A stretch of DNA of 64,000 bases, from the NCBI RefSeq assembly GCF_002078015.1, contig NZ_LWBP01000078.1, forward strand, positions 62,001 through 126,000, written 5' to 3'. Positions 1-9,109 of this stretch are shown here, piece after piece; position 1 is the stretch's first letter; each line of letters begins with the position of its first letter. The position numbers and the translations under genes were made by a program. The notes below the pieces were generated by a model. It saw nothing but the letters and a program-made list of their open reading frames with translations. It did not search any database and had not been told where the DNA came from. Origin of the DNA: Niastella populi (GTDB lineage Bacteria > Bacteroidota > Bacteroidia > Chitinophagales > Chitinophagaceae).

Positions 1-989
1 TTGAAAGGAAAATTATAAGTTTGTCCGTTTGCCATGACTGATCTTATCCAACTGCCCTTTCTTAGGTCACCAGTTTCAAAAGCCTTCCACAAGTGATCCG
101 ACACACTATAATTAGGCCTGCCGCTCCCCAAAGGAATAAACATAAATCCTTCTGCTGAATTCTGCCTGTTCTGTACCGGCGCCCATTGAAAAATGACCTC
201 CCTGCTTTGTGATTTAAATACCTCACTTAAATTGTCTTCCATATGGAATTGTCCAGAGTTAATGATGTCAGAAGTAAGCTCATCTGCCCTACTCCAATTA
301 CTCAAATGCAAATTAACCCTTGCCAGCAACGCCTTTGCAGCAAAAGACGTGGGGAACCTTTTATCGTTCACTCCGGTCAAGGCATCACCGGCGGCATTTA
401 GATCAAGCACTACTTGATTATATACCTGATCTTCCGGCGTACGCGACATAAGCATATTTACATCAGCATTGGTGCCCAGCACCAGGGGCACATCGCCAAA
501 TAAATTCACTAAATAATAATAACACAATGCGCGCACAAACTTCACCTCACCGGATAACCGAGTTTTCAATCCCGAAGTAATACTGTTCGATCTCTCCAAC
601 CCTTGTATACAAATATTGCATTGGTATATATACGCATATGCCGCCTTCCATAAATTGGAATTAATCAACGTATTATTTGAATTCAAAATATTCCCGGTAA
701 ACTGATCTTCGAAACTGAAAACCATATTTCGTACCAGTTCGTCTGAAGAAAGAGAGGGAAACAAGCTCATCCCCCCATTCAACAGGAATTTGCTATTGCT
801 CATAATTTTAATATACAACCCGGATATCGCAGCCTGCGCCAGCGAATCGCTTGAAAAAACTTCTGGTGAAGTCATCGAATCATCGGGTTCGCCCACCTGA
901 ACCAATTTTCTACATCCCGCAGCAGTTAGCATACTGCATATTACTGCAGTACAAAAGCATACTTTATATTTTAACCACATCTTTCTCAT
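1..989 (-). CDS. RagB/SusD-family outer-membrane lipoprotein (partial, C-terminus outside window)
   Basis: Surface lipoprotein that partners a SusC-type receptor and captures a nutrient, usually a glycan, at the outer membrane. The frame opens at an ATG at 989 and stays open through base 1, so about 329 N-terminal residues are present; complete SusD proteins are usually 480-600. Residues 1-26 form a lipoprotein signal: basic MRKMWLK start, hydrophobic run, lipobox TAAGC. The SusD hallmark YYYLVNLFGDVP follows at about residues 150-160, and helical TPR-like stretches such as AQAAISGLY precede it. It begins 9 bases after the SusC stop, so the two are surely cotranscribed. The substrate cannot be read from sequence. 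Confidence 0.93.
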   Translation of the reverse strand, partial: MRKMWLKYKVCFCTAVICSMLTAAGCRKLVQVGEPDDSMTSPEVFSSDSLAQAAISGLYIKIMSNSKFLLNGGMSLFPSLSSDELVRNMVFSFEDQFTGNILNSNNTLINSNLWKAAYAYIYQCNICIQGLERSNSITSGLKTRLSGEVKFVRALCYYYLVNLFGDVPLVLGTNADVNMLMSRTPEDQVYNQVVLDLNAAGDALTGVNDKRFPTSFAAKALLARVNLHLSNWSRADELTSDIINSGQFHMEDNLSEVFKSQSREVIFQWAPVQNRQNSAEGFMFIPLGSGRPNYSVSDHLWKAFETGDLRKGSWIRSVMANGQTYNFPF

Positions 990-998
990 ACTAATAAT

Positions 999-3900
999 TT
1001 AAAAACTGAGTTCAATACCGGCAGCTATTGTTCGCAATGGTGGCAATGTATTCAAATCACGCAATTCCGGATCAAGTCCTTTATATTTCGTAATAGTAAA
1101 CAGGTTTTGGGCCTGTAGATATAACCTGCAATGTTTTATAGCAATATTCTTCATCCATAACGCCGGTAACTGCCATGACAGTTCAATATTTCTTAACCGG
1201 GCAAACGTAGCATCTTTGATAAATCCATCCGATGCTACAAATCGTTTCATAGATTCCTTTGCAATATCATTGGCGCTAGTAGTATATTGTTGTATCCCAC
1301 ACTGTTCCAAACATTCCGGCCAGCGATGCAATACCATTACCGGTTGGTTTACCAGTTGTGTGCCGGGAGGATAGAATGAATACATTGGATATAAATAACT
1401 ACTTGCCCGTTGGTTTCTAATCTCCCAAAATATATCCAGCTGCCAGCCTTTATAATGCACATTTGTTTGCACAGAACCATACCATGCTGGATCTGTATGG
1501 CCAAGTATGCGGTAATCTTCCGGAGAACTTATTTCGCCATTGCCATCCTGATCAATAAAATCAAATAACCCTGTTGACGGATCTACTCCTTTATATTGAA
1601 AACCGGTCAAAGAAGAAAGTGACTCGCCTATCGTCAGCTTGGTTTTATAGGATGATGTGGAAAGGTTTGGAAATGCGATCAATTTATTACGCGGAATAGT
1701 CAGCATTACATTTCCACTTAATTGCCAGTGCTTATTCAGCCGGTTCTTTGTTTGCACCTGCAGTTCCCACCCGGAATTTTGTACAAGGGCCGGGGAATTT
1801 TTAGCCGCATAATTATTGAAACCGGTTATACCCGGTAACACATATGCGATCAGTTGATTACCGCTACGGTTGCGGTAATGGGCCGCCGTGATCAGTACAC
1901 GGTCTTTAAACAGCCCCATTTCAATAGCCGCTTCCAGTTTACGGCTAACTTCCCAACTGTAATTACTGTCGGCCAACTGAACAGGTGTAATACCCGCCCG
2001 CCCCAGATAAGCCGAACCAATAATATCCTGCCATTTGTCGAGGTATTTATAATCACCAATCTGGTCATTACCCGTAACGCCATAACTGGCCCTTAACTTC
2101 CCAAAACTGATAAAGGGCAAGCGGTTTTTAATAAACGCCTCATTGGAGAAGATCCAGCCAAGGCCGGTTGACCAGAACGTACCTACCTGCCTGCCCGCAC
2201 CAAACCGGCTGCTGCCATCGGTACGGCCGGTAAGATTGATCAGGAATTTATCAAAGAGAACGCTGTTCAACCGGGCAAAAACGCCACCGTACCGGTATTC
2301 TGTTTTTAATTCCTTATGAACCAGGTGGCCGGCAGCATGTACATTTCGTAAATGGTCATCGCCGGGAAATTGTGATGCATCAATAGTAGAAACAGTATTA
2401 TGTTGTACCTGCATTGTGCTTCCCACCAAACCACTGATCCTGCCAAACCCAAAATACCTGTTATACTCCAGTTGCGGTTCGGCAATCACACTGTTATAAC
2501 TTACTTTGCCAAAATAGGACAAGCCTTTCGGATCGGGCGTTGTAACCGGATTGATACTTGCCGAAGGCACAATGCTTATTTCATCGAATTGCAACCTGTT
2601 GTACCCAAGGCTTGTTTTAAAAACCAGGTTCTTTACAATGCGGTAACTAATATCAAGGTTCCCCAAAATATTGGTTGCTTTTGATTCATACTTCTTATTC
2701 AATAAAGCCAGCGGATTGTTGAATGAAAGCGTACCCTGCTGCCAGTTAAACTTACCCGCCGAATCGTATAATACCGGCGTATGAGGCACCAGGTCTTTTA
2801 TCAGCGCTGTGAGATCATTCTGTATCGACCAGTTTTTATCTCTAAGCCCGATTACCGATAATGTAACATTGAAGCCCGAATCCCTGCTTTGGTAATGAAG
2901 GTTAACATGCCCGGATAACCGCTCATTCTTCAGATCACCGGGGAAAACCGTTGTTTCGCGGTGATAGCCTGAACCCAGATAATATTGCAACCGGTCACCG
3001 CCGCCTGATAAAGAGAACTGAACGTTATTGGTTACCGCTTGCCCGCCAATAAGCATTTCTTTGAAATCGGTATTCCGGGTAGTATCCCAGTCTATAAGGT
3101 CAGGCGCATTTTTTGTATCCACTACCAACCCATCATTCTTCAATGCTTCATTACGCATCAGCACATACTGTTGCGTATTCATCATCTCGGGGTACCGGGT
3201 TATTCTGCCAACACCGGTTCTCACATTCAGGTTAAAGACCGGCGTCCCGATCTTTCCTTTTTTGGTGGTGATCAGTATTACCCCATTAGAACCGCGGCTG
3301 CCATAAATAGCCGTAGCATCGGCGTCTTTCAAAATTTCGATGTGATCGATATCGCCAATATTAATAAAGGAGAAAGGACTTCGGCCCGATTCCCCAAATA
3401 TCGAACCGGATGTAACGCCAATGATGGGATAGTTATTGGGCGCATAAGGAACGCCATCTATAATAAACAGGGGATCGTTGGGCGGTAAACTGCCGGGCAC
3501 AATGCCAATGGAACTTTGCCCGCGTAACTGAACCTTATAGGTAGACCCCGACAGGCCATTGCTTTGGGTGATCAGCAAACCCGGCACCCGCCCCTGCAAA
3601 GTACCCAGCGGATCGCTTACCGGCTGCCGGGCAATATCTTTATGATCTATTTTATAAATGGAGCCGGTATTGTACCGTTTTGACGTTTTCCCATACCCGG
3701 TGATAACGGTTTCATCAAGGTCTATCACCTGGTGCTTCAACCGGATGGTTACATGTGATTTTCCGTTTATAACCCTTTGCACCGGTTCATAACCCACACT
3801 GGAAAAACTCAATAATGTATTTGGCTTAACGGTAATGGAGAATTGCCCTGTATTTGAAGAGAAAGTACCTGCACTGGAACCGCTTTCCGATACTGATACA

Positions 3901-4271
3901 TTTTCAACCGGCTCGCCGGTTTCATTTATGACCTGGCCGGTAACTGTAATCAATTCCTGCTGGTGTATCTGCGCGAAGGTTGAATCGGGGCGAACGGTGA
4001 TCATATTACCAACGATGAGGTAATTTAGCCCCAGGCCTTTCAGCGCCTGCAGCATCACCTCGTCGATGGTCCCGTTTTTTACGTGTACTGTAACACGATC
4101 GGCATGTTGTACAAATTCAGTCCTGTATGCGAAATAATATTTACCATACTTTTCAATCTGCTTCATTACTTTCTTCAATGGAACATTATCCACCGATATA
4201 GTATAGGTTTGTGATTGCGCATAAACCGGAACACACGCCACCATACAAAGCATTAACAAGATTCTAGTCAT
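999..4271 (-). CDS. SusC/RagA-family TonB-linked outer membrane protein with N-terminal STN domain
   Basis: TonB-dependent outer-membrane importer, 1090 aa. Order of parts: signal peptide (1-18, ending PVYAQ), STN signalling domain (about 22-90), carboxypeptidase-regulatory-like beta-sandwich (about 108-185, GQVINETGEPVENVSV), plug domain (about 205-335, with PLFIIDGVPY and the SusC signature ATAIYGSRGSNGVILITTKKG split over about 300-330), then a 22-stranded barrel ending in a terminal aromatic (ELSF). The STN domain normally contacts a FecR anti-sigma factor, and the gene just upstream is FecR, so this is a transducing receptor that reports ligand occupancy. SusD follows 9 bases downstream. 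An ATG start directly at the signal peptide fits well. Confidence 0.96.
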   Translation of the reverse strand: MTRILLMLCMVACVPVYAQSQTYTISVDNVPLKKVMKQIEKYGKYYFAYRTEFVQHADRVTVHVKNGTIDEVMLQALKGLGLNYLIVGNMITVRPDSTFAQIHQQELITVTGQVINETGEPVENVSVSESGSSAGTFSSNTGQFSITVKPNTLLSFSSVGYEPVQRVINGKSHVTIRLKHQVIDLDETVITGYGKTSKRYNTGSIYKIDHKDIARQPVSDPLGTLQGRVPGLLITQSNGLSGSTYKVQLRGQSSIGIVPGSLPPNDPLFIIDGVPYAPNNYPIIGVTSGSIFGESGRSPFSFINIGDIDHIEILKDADATAIYGSRGSNGVILITTKKGKIGTPVFNLNVRTGVGRITRYPEMMNTQQYVLMRNEALKNDGLVVDTKNAPDLIDWDTTRNTDFKEMLIGGQAVTNNVQFSLSGGGDRLQYYLGSGYHRETTVFPGDLKNERLSGHVNLHYQSRDSGFNVTLSVIGLRDKNWSIQNDLTALIKDLVPHTPVLYDSAGKFNWQQGTLSFNNPLALLNKKYESKATNILGNLDISYRIVKNLVFKTSLGYNRLQFDEISIVPSASINPVTTPDPKGLSYFGKVSYNSVIAEPQLEYNRYFGFGRISGLVGSTMQVQHNTVSTIDASQFPGDDHLRNVHAAGHLVHKELKTEYRYGGVFARLNSVLFDKFLINLTGRTDGSSRFGAGRQVGTFWSTGLGWIFSNEAFIKNRLPFISFGKLRASYGVTGNDQIGDYKYLDKWQDIIGSAYLGRAGITPVQLADSNYSWEVSRKLEAAIEMGLFKDRVLITAAHYRNRSGNQLIAYVLPGITGFNNYAAKNSPALVQNSGWELQVQTKNRLNKHWQLSGNVMLTIPRNKLIAFPNLSTSSYKTKLTIGESLSSLTGFQYKGVDPSTGLFDFIDQDGNGEISSPEDYRILGHTDPAWYGSVQTNVHYKGWQLDIFWEIRNQRASSYLYPMYSFYPPGTQLVNQPVMVLHRWPECLEQCGIQQYTTSANDIAKESMKRFVASDGFIKDATFARLRNIELSWQLPALWMKNIAIKHCRLYLQAQNLFTITKYKGLDPELRDLNTLPPLRTIAAGIELSF

Positions 4272-4327
4272 GTCCTACTCTTTGTGATTAGCATTACGCT
4301 AATATTACACTAAATAAAAACCAATAC

Positions 4328-4343
4328 ACCGGTTATAACCGGT
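4328..4343. promoter_or_regulatory. 16-bp perfect palindrome between FecR and SusC genes
   Basis: The sequence ACCGGTTATAACCGGT is a perfect palindrome in the 126-base gap between the FecR stop and the SusC start. It lacks a T-run on either strand, so it is not a classic terminator. It could be an operator or an mRNA hairpin separating regulator and receptor expression. The motif is built from ACCGGT, which is common in this genome's coding sequence, so chance is possible. Confidence 0.3.
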
Positions 4344-4397
4344 TTGCATAATTCATATCGCATCGGTACACTCAGCACTTCTACCCCTAACTACACT

Positions 4398-5714
4398 TTA
4401 TTGAGAAACAATTATCTTACGTCCTTCAACTGTAAACTGTACCCCGCCCGACAACTCAATTACCCGTAACACCTGGTCAAGCGTTGATTGCCGGGTCAGC
4501 GTGAGCGTATAATGACCATCAACCCTGTCCGCAAACTCCACATCGTAATCATAATGCCGGGCAATTTGTTGCATGATCCTTTTTATATGCTGATCGTTGA
4601 ACATAAACAGGTCCTTATGCCAGGCCATCACTTCATGAATATCTGCATACTTAATTACCTCCAACCTGCCATTACCGCTTATCTGCGCCTGTTGTCCCGG
4701 TATTAGCACCGTTGTTTGCAATGCGGCACTTTCATTGCCCTTTTCCACCGGCTCGTTCACCACTCTGCCGGTGCCTGCCACCTGCAGGAACTGGTTACTG
4801 ATCTTCACCTTTCCCTGCAACAACGTGGTTTTGATCACCGGTTCATCACCGTAGGCATTTATATTGAAATGAGTGCCCATTACTTCCACTTTTGCACCAA
4901 TGCCGAGGCTGCCCGGTATTGAATTAACATATACTATAAACGGTTTCTTTTCAACTTTGCCCAGCGCAACAGGTTCATGGTTCACCTCAAAATATACTTC
5001 CCCGGTTATTTGAACAATGCGTTCTTTACCAATAAATGCCGTTGGGTAAGTAATGCTTGAAAAAGCATTTAACCAGGCTTTACTGCCATCGGGCAATTCC
5101 AGTACAAACTTTCTTGCCCGCGGGGTTATGAGGGTGTTATACTCCAGTTCAGGTTGTGCATTTCCGGTTGACCATTCATACCGTACCATATCACCACGCT
5201 TAAATATAGCCGACCGGTACTGTAAAGCGATATGGCCGTCAACCGCACTATCAAGGTATACCACATCACCGTTAGCCAGTTTCAGTTGAACGCGGTGCAG
5301 ATCCGGCGCTTTATTATCGTTTATAGCCGACCCCCGCTGTTGAACCAATTCATTCTTTTTATATCTGTCTTTTTGTTTATTGAAAATTGAATTCAAGGCA
5401 ACCGCGGTAAACAGCAAACACATTACAATGCCTGCATATCCCAGGGCTTTTATAAAACGTTTTCTTCGTTGATCCGGAAACAGCGGCCGCACTTTTCCGC
5501 CCGTTTCGGTTATGGATAAACTGTTATATAATTCAACCATGTTATCATAACCCGGACCACTCAACCTTTCAAACAGCAATTGGTTCTCCCCGCAAAGGTT
5601 ACACCATGCATTCAGTTCTTCATTTTCCTGCACGCTTAATGTATTCCTACGGTGTTTGATAATGAGTTCAGCAATATGTTTATGGGTAGCCACGGCGAAG
5701 GGTTTGGTAAACAA
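4398..5714 (-). CDS. FecR-family anti-sigma regulator
   Basis: Inner-membrane signal transducer that passes receptor occupancy to an ECF sigma factor. 438 aa: cytoplasmic N-terminal sigma-binding helix region (about 10-80), one membrane segment (about 88-110, GIVMCLLFTAVALN), periplasmic FecR beta domain (about 190-330, with ELPDGSKAWLNAFSSITYP), and a C-terminal DUF4974 domain (about 365-438) that binds the STN domain of the receptor. The start is TTG at 5714; no ATG lies in frame near it, and the family's N-terminal helix begins within a few residues of it. The downstream SusC has the matching STN domain. Unusually, no ECF sigma gene is found directly upstream. Confidence 0.92.
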   Translation of the reverse strand: MFTKPFAVATHKHIAELIIKHRRNTLSVQENEELNAWCNLCGENQLLFERLSGPGYDNMVELYNSLSITETGGKVRPLFPDQRRKRFIKALGYAGIVMCLLFTAVALNSIFNKQKDRYKKNELVQQRGSAINDNKAPDLHRVQLKLANGDVVYLDSAVDGHIALQYRSAIFKRGDMVRYEWSTGNAQPELEYNTLITPRARKFVLELPDGSKAWLNAFSSITYPTAFIGKERIVQITGEVYFEVNHEPVALGKVEKKPFIVYVNSIPGSLGIGAKVEVMGTHFNINAYGDEPVIKTTLLQGKVKISNQFLQVAGTGRVVNEPVEKGNESAALQTTVLIPGQQAQISGNGRLEVIKYADIHEVMAWHKDLFMFNDQHIKRIMQQIARHYDYDVEFADRVDGHYTLTLTRQSTLDQVLRVIELSGGVQFTVEGRKIIVSQ

Positions 5715-5925
5715 AATGATTAACCGTTAGATATAACTAATTACCATACGTGTAAATACAAAATCATCATTCGCATACATCCATTGGTAAAATCGGGAAA
5801 TCAACCTTCATGTTTGAGCTGCCTGATTAGTAATCAGTGCCACCTTTCAGAATTACTAATTGAGGTTTAACCAGTGGTATCTAAGCCATAAGCCGCAGTA
5901 AACATATTGTACGGTATAACAATGA

Positions 5926-6087
5926 CTTGAAATACATGTTATAAAGGACAAGGCAGATTGCATAGATCTGAGGGATATAGAATTATTGGCAATCTCAGTT
6001 CGCTATTGGCTGGGGCTGCACGGGGAACGTTATGTGCAAGCATATACGAAAGTAGTAAAAAGAATTCTGAATGGTAAAAAAAAATGA
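5926..6087 (+). pseudogene. Possible gene remnant: 53-codon open frame without a start codon
   Basis: Between a TGA at 5923-5925 and a TGA at 6085-6087 the plus strand reads through 53 codons with a protein-like composition (for example LRDIELLAISVRYWLGLHG, then a basic tail NGKKK), but there is no ATG, GTG or TTG in frame. This could be the tail of a decayed gene or chance. I do not recognise the family. Confidence 0.2.
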
Positions 6088-6179
6088 GGGCTTGCAATAA
6101 AGGTGACCGTTTTCCGGTATAGGCACGTTAAAGGGCAGCTCCTGATCAAAGGTCTTTCAGTAATGTGGAACCTTTTAAC

Positions 6180-6237
6180 TTGTCAACCCGTCAACACGTC
6201 AACCCGTCAACCCGTTAACTTATTAACCTGTCAACCA
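6180..6237. repeat. Tandem array of GTCAACC-type units
   Basis: Six to seven degenerate copies of an approximately 8-base unit (CGTCAACC / GTTAACTT) lie upstream of the DUF2130 gene. Units of the same family recur at 49477-49515 (reverse orientation, GTTGAC units) and 57440-57466. This is one of the dispersed short-unit intergenic arrays of this window. Confidence 0.7.
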
Positions 6238-6343
6238 GTACTCATATGTAATCCCCTGTCAGTAACAGTCATTTCGAACCCCGGGGCGGGTATACCGGCC
6301 TTCATCCCTTTCGTTTTCCTTAACTTGCGCGCAAAATTCGTAC

Positions 6344-7597
6344 ATGGCCACAGATATCAAATGCCCCAGTTGCGGACACAAGTTTGCCATAGAAGATGCT
6401 GTTTCTGAAGAATATAAGAAGAAGTTGCGGGAGCAAATGCTGGTTTTTGTAAAACAGAAAGAAGATGATTTTGCCCGGCGCGAAAAAGACCTGATCGCTC
6501 AGGCCCAACATAAAGAAGCAGAGTTTGCCAAAAAGTTGCAGGATGAAACCACCCGCATTCAGCAATCTGTTGAAGTGAACCTTCGCAAAACCATTTCAGC
6601 AGATTTCGAGACCAAAATGCAAATGCTGCTGCAAACCAATAAAGACCAGGAGAACAAACTGGTGCAGGCCCGGCAAAAAGAACTGGAATTCCTGCAAAAA
6701 GAGCAGGCCCTTAAAAACAAAGAGGCCGAGCTGGAGCTTTCGGTTCAACGTAAACTGCAGGAAGAACGCGTAAAGCTGTCGGAAGAATTGCGCAAACTCG
6801 AAGAACAGAAAACAGCTGCCCGGGAAACCGAATACCAGTTCCGGTTACGCGAACTGGAAAAACAGCTCGACGACCAGAAAAAACTGGCCGAAGAAATGCG
6901 CCGCAAAGCCGAGCAGGGTTCCATGCAATTACAGGGCGAGGTACAGGAACTTATCCTGGAAGAAATGCTCAAAGCCACTTTCCCCTTCGACCTTGTGAGT
7001 GAAGTAGGGAAAGGCGTGCGCGGGGCCGACTGTATCCTCATCATTCGCAATAACCTGGGACAGGAATGCGGAAAGATCATTTTTGAAAGCAAACGCACCA
7101 AACATTTCGATAAGAACTGGATCGAAAAACTAAAGGCCGATATGCGCAGCACCTCGGCCGATATAGGGGTTATTGTAACCCAGGCCCTGCCCGACCAGGT
7201 GAATACGTTCGGCCAGCTCGACGGCATCTGGATCTGCTCTTTCAGCGATGCGCTGGCATTGGTGCATGTGCTGCGCGATGGGATCCTCAAGATCTTTATG
7301 GCCACCAAAACACAGGAAAACCGGGGCGACAAAATGAATATGTTGTATTCCTATTTAACCAGCAATGAGTTCGGTGAACAGTGGAGCGCTATTCGCGAAG
7401 GGTTCAGGGCCATGAAACAATCCCTGCAAAAGGAACGCGATGCCATGGAAAAGCTTTGGAAGATGCGCGAAAAGCAACTGGAAAAAGTACTGCTCAACGC
7501 GGCCCATATCAAGGGCTCCATTGAAGGCATCGCCGGCAACGACAATATTCAACTGGACCTGATCGATGATGCAGATGCTTTGTTGGTGGATGAATGA
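6344..7597 (+). CDS. DUF2130 domain-containing coiled-coil protein
   Basis: Cytoplasmic protein of unknown function, 417 aa. The N-terminus carries a CPSCGH motif (residues 8-13) like half of a zinc ribbon. Residues about 25-205 are a long charged coiled coil rich in K, E and Q. The DUF2130 core follows (about 205-350), containing GKIIFESKRTKHFDKNWIEKL, split here as GKIIFESKRTKHF and NWIEKLKADMR, and VIVTQALP. That core resembles a restriction-endonuclease-like fold, but a nuclease role is inference. ATG start at 6344 is preceded by TAACTTGC at 6321. It is a single gene, with PPTase facing it. Confidence 0.9.
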   Translation: MATDIKCPSCGHKFAIEDAVSEEYKKKLREQMLVFVKQKEDDFARREKDLIAQAQHKEAEFAKKLQDETTRIQQSVEVNLRKTISADFETKMQMLLQTNKDQENKLVQARQKELEFLQKEQALKNKEAELELSVQRKLQEERVKLSEELRKLEEQKTAARETEYQFRLRELEKQLDDQKKLAEEMRRKAEQGSMQLQGEVQELILEEMLKATFPFDLVSEVGKGVRGADCILIIRNNLGQECGKIIFESKRTKHFDKNWIEKLKADMRSTSADIGVIVTQALPDQVNTFGQLDGIWICSFSDALALVHVLRDGILKIFMATKTQENRGDKMNMLYSYLTSNEFGEQWSAIREGFRAMKQSLQKERDAMEKLWKMREKQLEKVLLNAAHIKGSIEGIAGNDNIQLDLIDDADALLVDE

Positions 7598-7620
7598 CCG
7601 TTAATATCAGAAGCCAGCCT

Positions 7621-7659
7621 ACTTACAACTTAAAACCTACAACTTAAAACTTCCAACTA
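7621..7659. repeat. Short tandem array (ACAACTTAAAAC units) after DUF2130 gene
   Basis: About three copies of an imperfect 12-14-base unit built on ACAACTTAAAAC fill the gap between the convergent DUF2130 and PPTase genes. A related array of opposite sense (AAGTTGTAAGTT) lies at 50754-50788 after the carboxylate-amine ligase gene. Confidence 0.6.
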
Positions 7660-8301
7660 CCCTCCCGTGATCACCCAGGCAAGCGCCACCTGATCGAAGA
7701 TCCTGGCCTCTACCGTTAAGGGAATGGGTTCCTGTTTTTTGAACACGAACGGCAGTACAATGGTTTCGTCGGCCTTGAAGGTGATGGGCCCCGATAACTG
7801 CATGTGCTGCCTGAAATCAAGTTCCCCATGGCCATACCATTTATAAATGGCCTCTTTGGCGCTCCATAATACAGTAGTGAGCTCGAGGTGCATTTTGGTG
7901 AGGTGCAGCCAGTCGTTCAGGAACACCTTTTCGTTGTGATGCAGGAATTTATGTGAAATAGCTACTATACGTGGCGATACCAGTTCAATATCGACCCCCA
8001 CCCTGCTGGTGCTGCTCACAATAGCTGCAGCGAAATTACCGCCATGGGAAATGGAAAAATGGTACTGCTCGCGCTCCAGGAATGGTTTACGGGTGTCGGC
8101 TACCAGTATCTCTTCCAGCGGAAAATCTTCAAACAGGGTCGGCAGCAGGAACCGGCCTGCCAGGTGCTGCAACCGTTTATATGGGTGAGATACTCCCTTT
8201 TTAAGGGGTACTTTTTCGAGGTAAAATGCTTCGGGCTCTTCTATTCGCCAGATGCCCAATTTTGTATGTACGTTAATATTATGTGTATAAAACAATGCCA
8301 C
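7657..8301 (-). CDS. 4'-phosphopantetheinyl transferase superfamily protein
   Basis: Moves the phosphopantetheine arm of CoA onto a serine of acyl or peptidyl carrier proteins. 214 aa, the length of Sfp/HetI-type enzymes. Diagnostic motifs: FSISHGG (about residue 82), GVDIE (about 101-105, Mg-binding Asp and Glu), and WSAKEAIYKWYG (about 145-156, with the catalytic Glu and Lys). It could activate the fatty-acid carrier protein or a secondary-metabolite synthase; no synthase is in this window. It is divergent from dcd with a 90-base gap. The ATG start leads directly into the family fold. Confidence 0.92.
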   Translation of the reverse strand: MALFYTHNINVHTKLGIWRIEEPEAFYLEKVPLKKGVSHPYKRLQHLAGRFLLPTLFEDFPLEEILVADTRKPFLEREQYHFSISHGGNFAAAIVSSTSRVGVDIELVSPRIVAISHKFLHHNEKVFLNDWLHLTKMHLELTTVLWSAKEAIYKWYGHGELDFRQHMQLSGPITFKADETIVLPFVFKKQEPIPLTVEARIFDQVALAWVITGG

Positions 8302-8391
8302 AGTAGCGTTTTAGATTTTACATTGCACCAATTTTCGGGCCGCAGCAAAAAGCCTGTTAATCAACAATCAAATATAAACTAATCACATCAC

Positions 8392-8928
8392 ATGATCTTG
8401 TCGGATAAACGCATACTGGAAGAAATTGAGAAAGGCAGCATCCGCATTGAACCCTATAAACGTGAATGCCTGGGCAGTAATAGTTACGATGTGCACCTTG
8501 GCAAATACCTGGCTACCTACCGGGAGCATATTCTGGATGCCAAAAAACATAATGAAATTGAGTATTTCGAAATACCTGAAGACGGTTTTGTGCTGTACCC
8601 CCATGTGTTTTACCTGGGCGTAACGGCAGAATATACCGAAACCCACGCCCATGTGCCTTTCCTGGAAGGAAAATCATCTACCGGCCGCCTCGGTATCGAC
8701 ATTCATGCCACCGCCGGCAAGGGCGATGTTGGTTTTTGCGGCAACTGGACGCTGGAGATCTCGGTAAAACAACCGGTAAAAGTGTACAAAGGCATGCCCA
8801 TCGGACAACTCATCTATTTCCCGGTAGAAGGGGAAATTGCCGTTAAATACAATGAAAAGAAAAACGCCAAATACAGCGGTCAGCCCGATAAACCGGTTGA
8901 AAGCATGATGTGGAAGAATAAATTCTAA
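8392..8928 (+). CDS. dcd: dCTP deaminase
   Basis: Deaminates dCTP to dUTP for thymidylate synthesis, in the cytoplasm. 178 aa, close to the usual 175-195. Visible family features: N-terminal ILSDKRILEEIEKG, the substrate loop FLEGKSSTGRLGID (about 95-108), catalytic Glu in GNWTLEISV (about 121-129), and GMPIGQLIYFPVEG. The ATG is the first in frame after a spaced upstream region. The stop codon overlaps the beginning of a tandem repeat array. Confidence 0.96.
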   Translation: MILSDKRILEEIEKGSIRIEPYKRECLGSNSYDVHLGKYLATYREHILDAKKHNEIEYFEIPEDGFVLYPHVFYLGVTAEYTETHAHVPFLEGKSSTGRLGIDIHATAGKGDVGFCGNWTLEISVKQPVKVYKGMPIGQLIYFPVEGEIAVKYNEKKNAKYSGQPDKPVESMMWKNKF

Positions 8929-9066
8929 TGTGCTGATTTGCTAATGTGCTGATGTGCTAATGAATACAGGTAATGAGGATGGATGCTTCGCGGGAGCTTT
9001 GCGAATTTAAAGACTGCCAGCGCCTGAATATATTAGCACATTAGCTAATTATCACATTAACACATT
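8926..9066. repeat. Paired inverted tandem arrays (CTAATGTG / CACATTAG units) between convergent genes
   Basis: Left array at 8926-8962 contains four CTAATGTG/CTGATTTG-type units; right array at 9032-9066 carries the complementary sense (TAGCACAT, TTAGCTAATTATCACATT). Between them lies a GC-richer core with an imperfect hairpin (TTCGC...GCGAA around 8987-9004). The left array begins on the dcd stop codon; the right ends 44 bases before the DUF3810 stop. Confidence 0.7.
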
Positions 9067-9109
9067 TGAACCTCCCCGGTACAAATAAATCAATTCAACA
9101 AACACTTTT

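Larger units (their letters stand above)
5715..6343. other. 629-base divergent gap: regulatory region with tandem repeat array
   Basis: Upstream region of both the FecR operon (minus) and the DUF2130 gene (plus). It holds a start-less open frame (5926-6087), a tandem array (6180-6237) and a likely promoter element TAACTTGC at 6321-6328 before DUF2130. An ECF sigma gene, the usual occupant of this position before FecR, is not seen on either strand. Confidence 0.5.
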
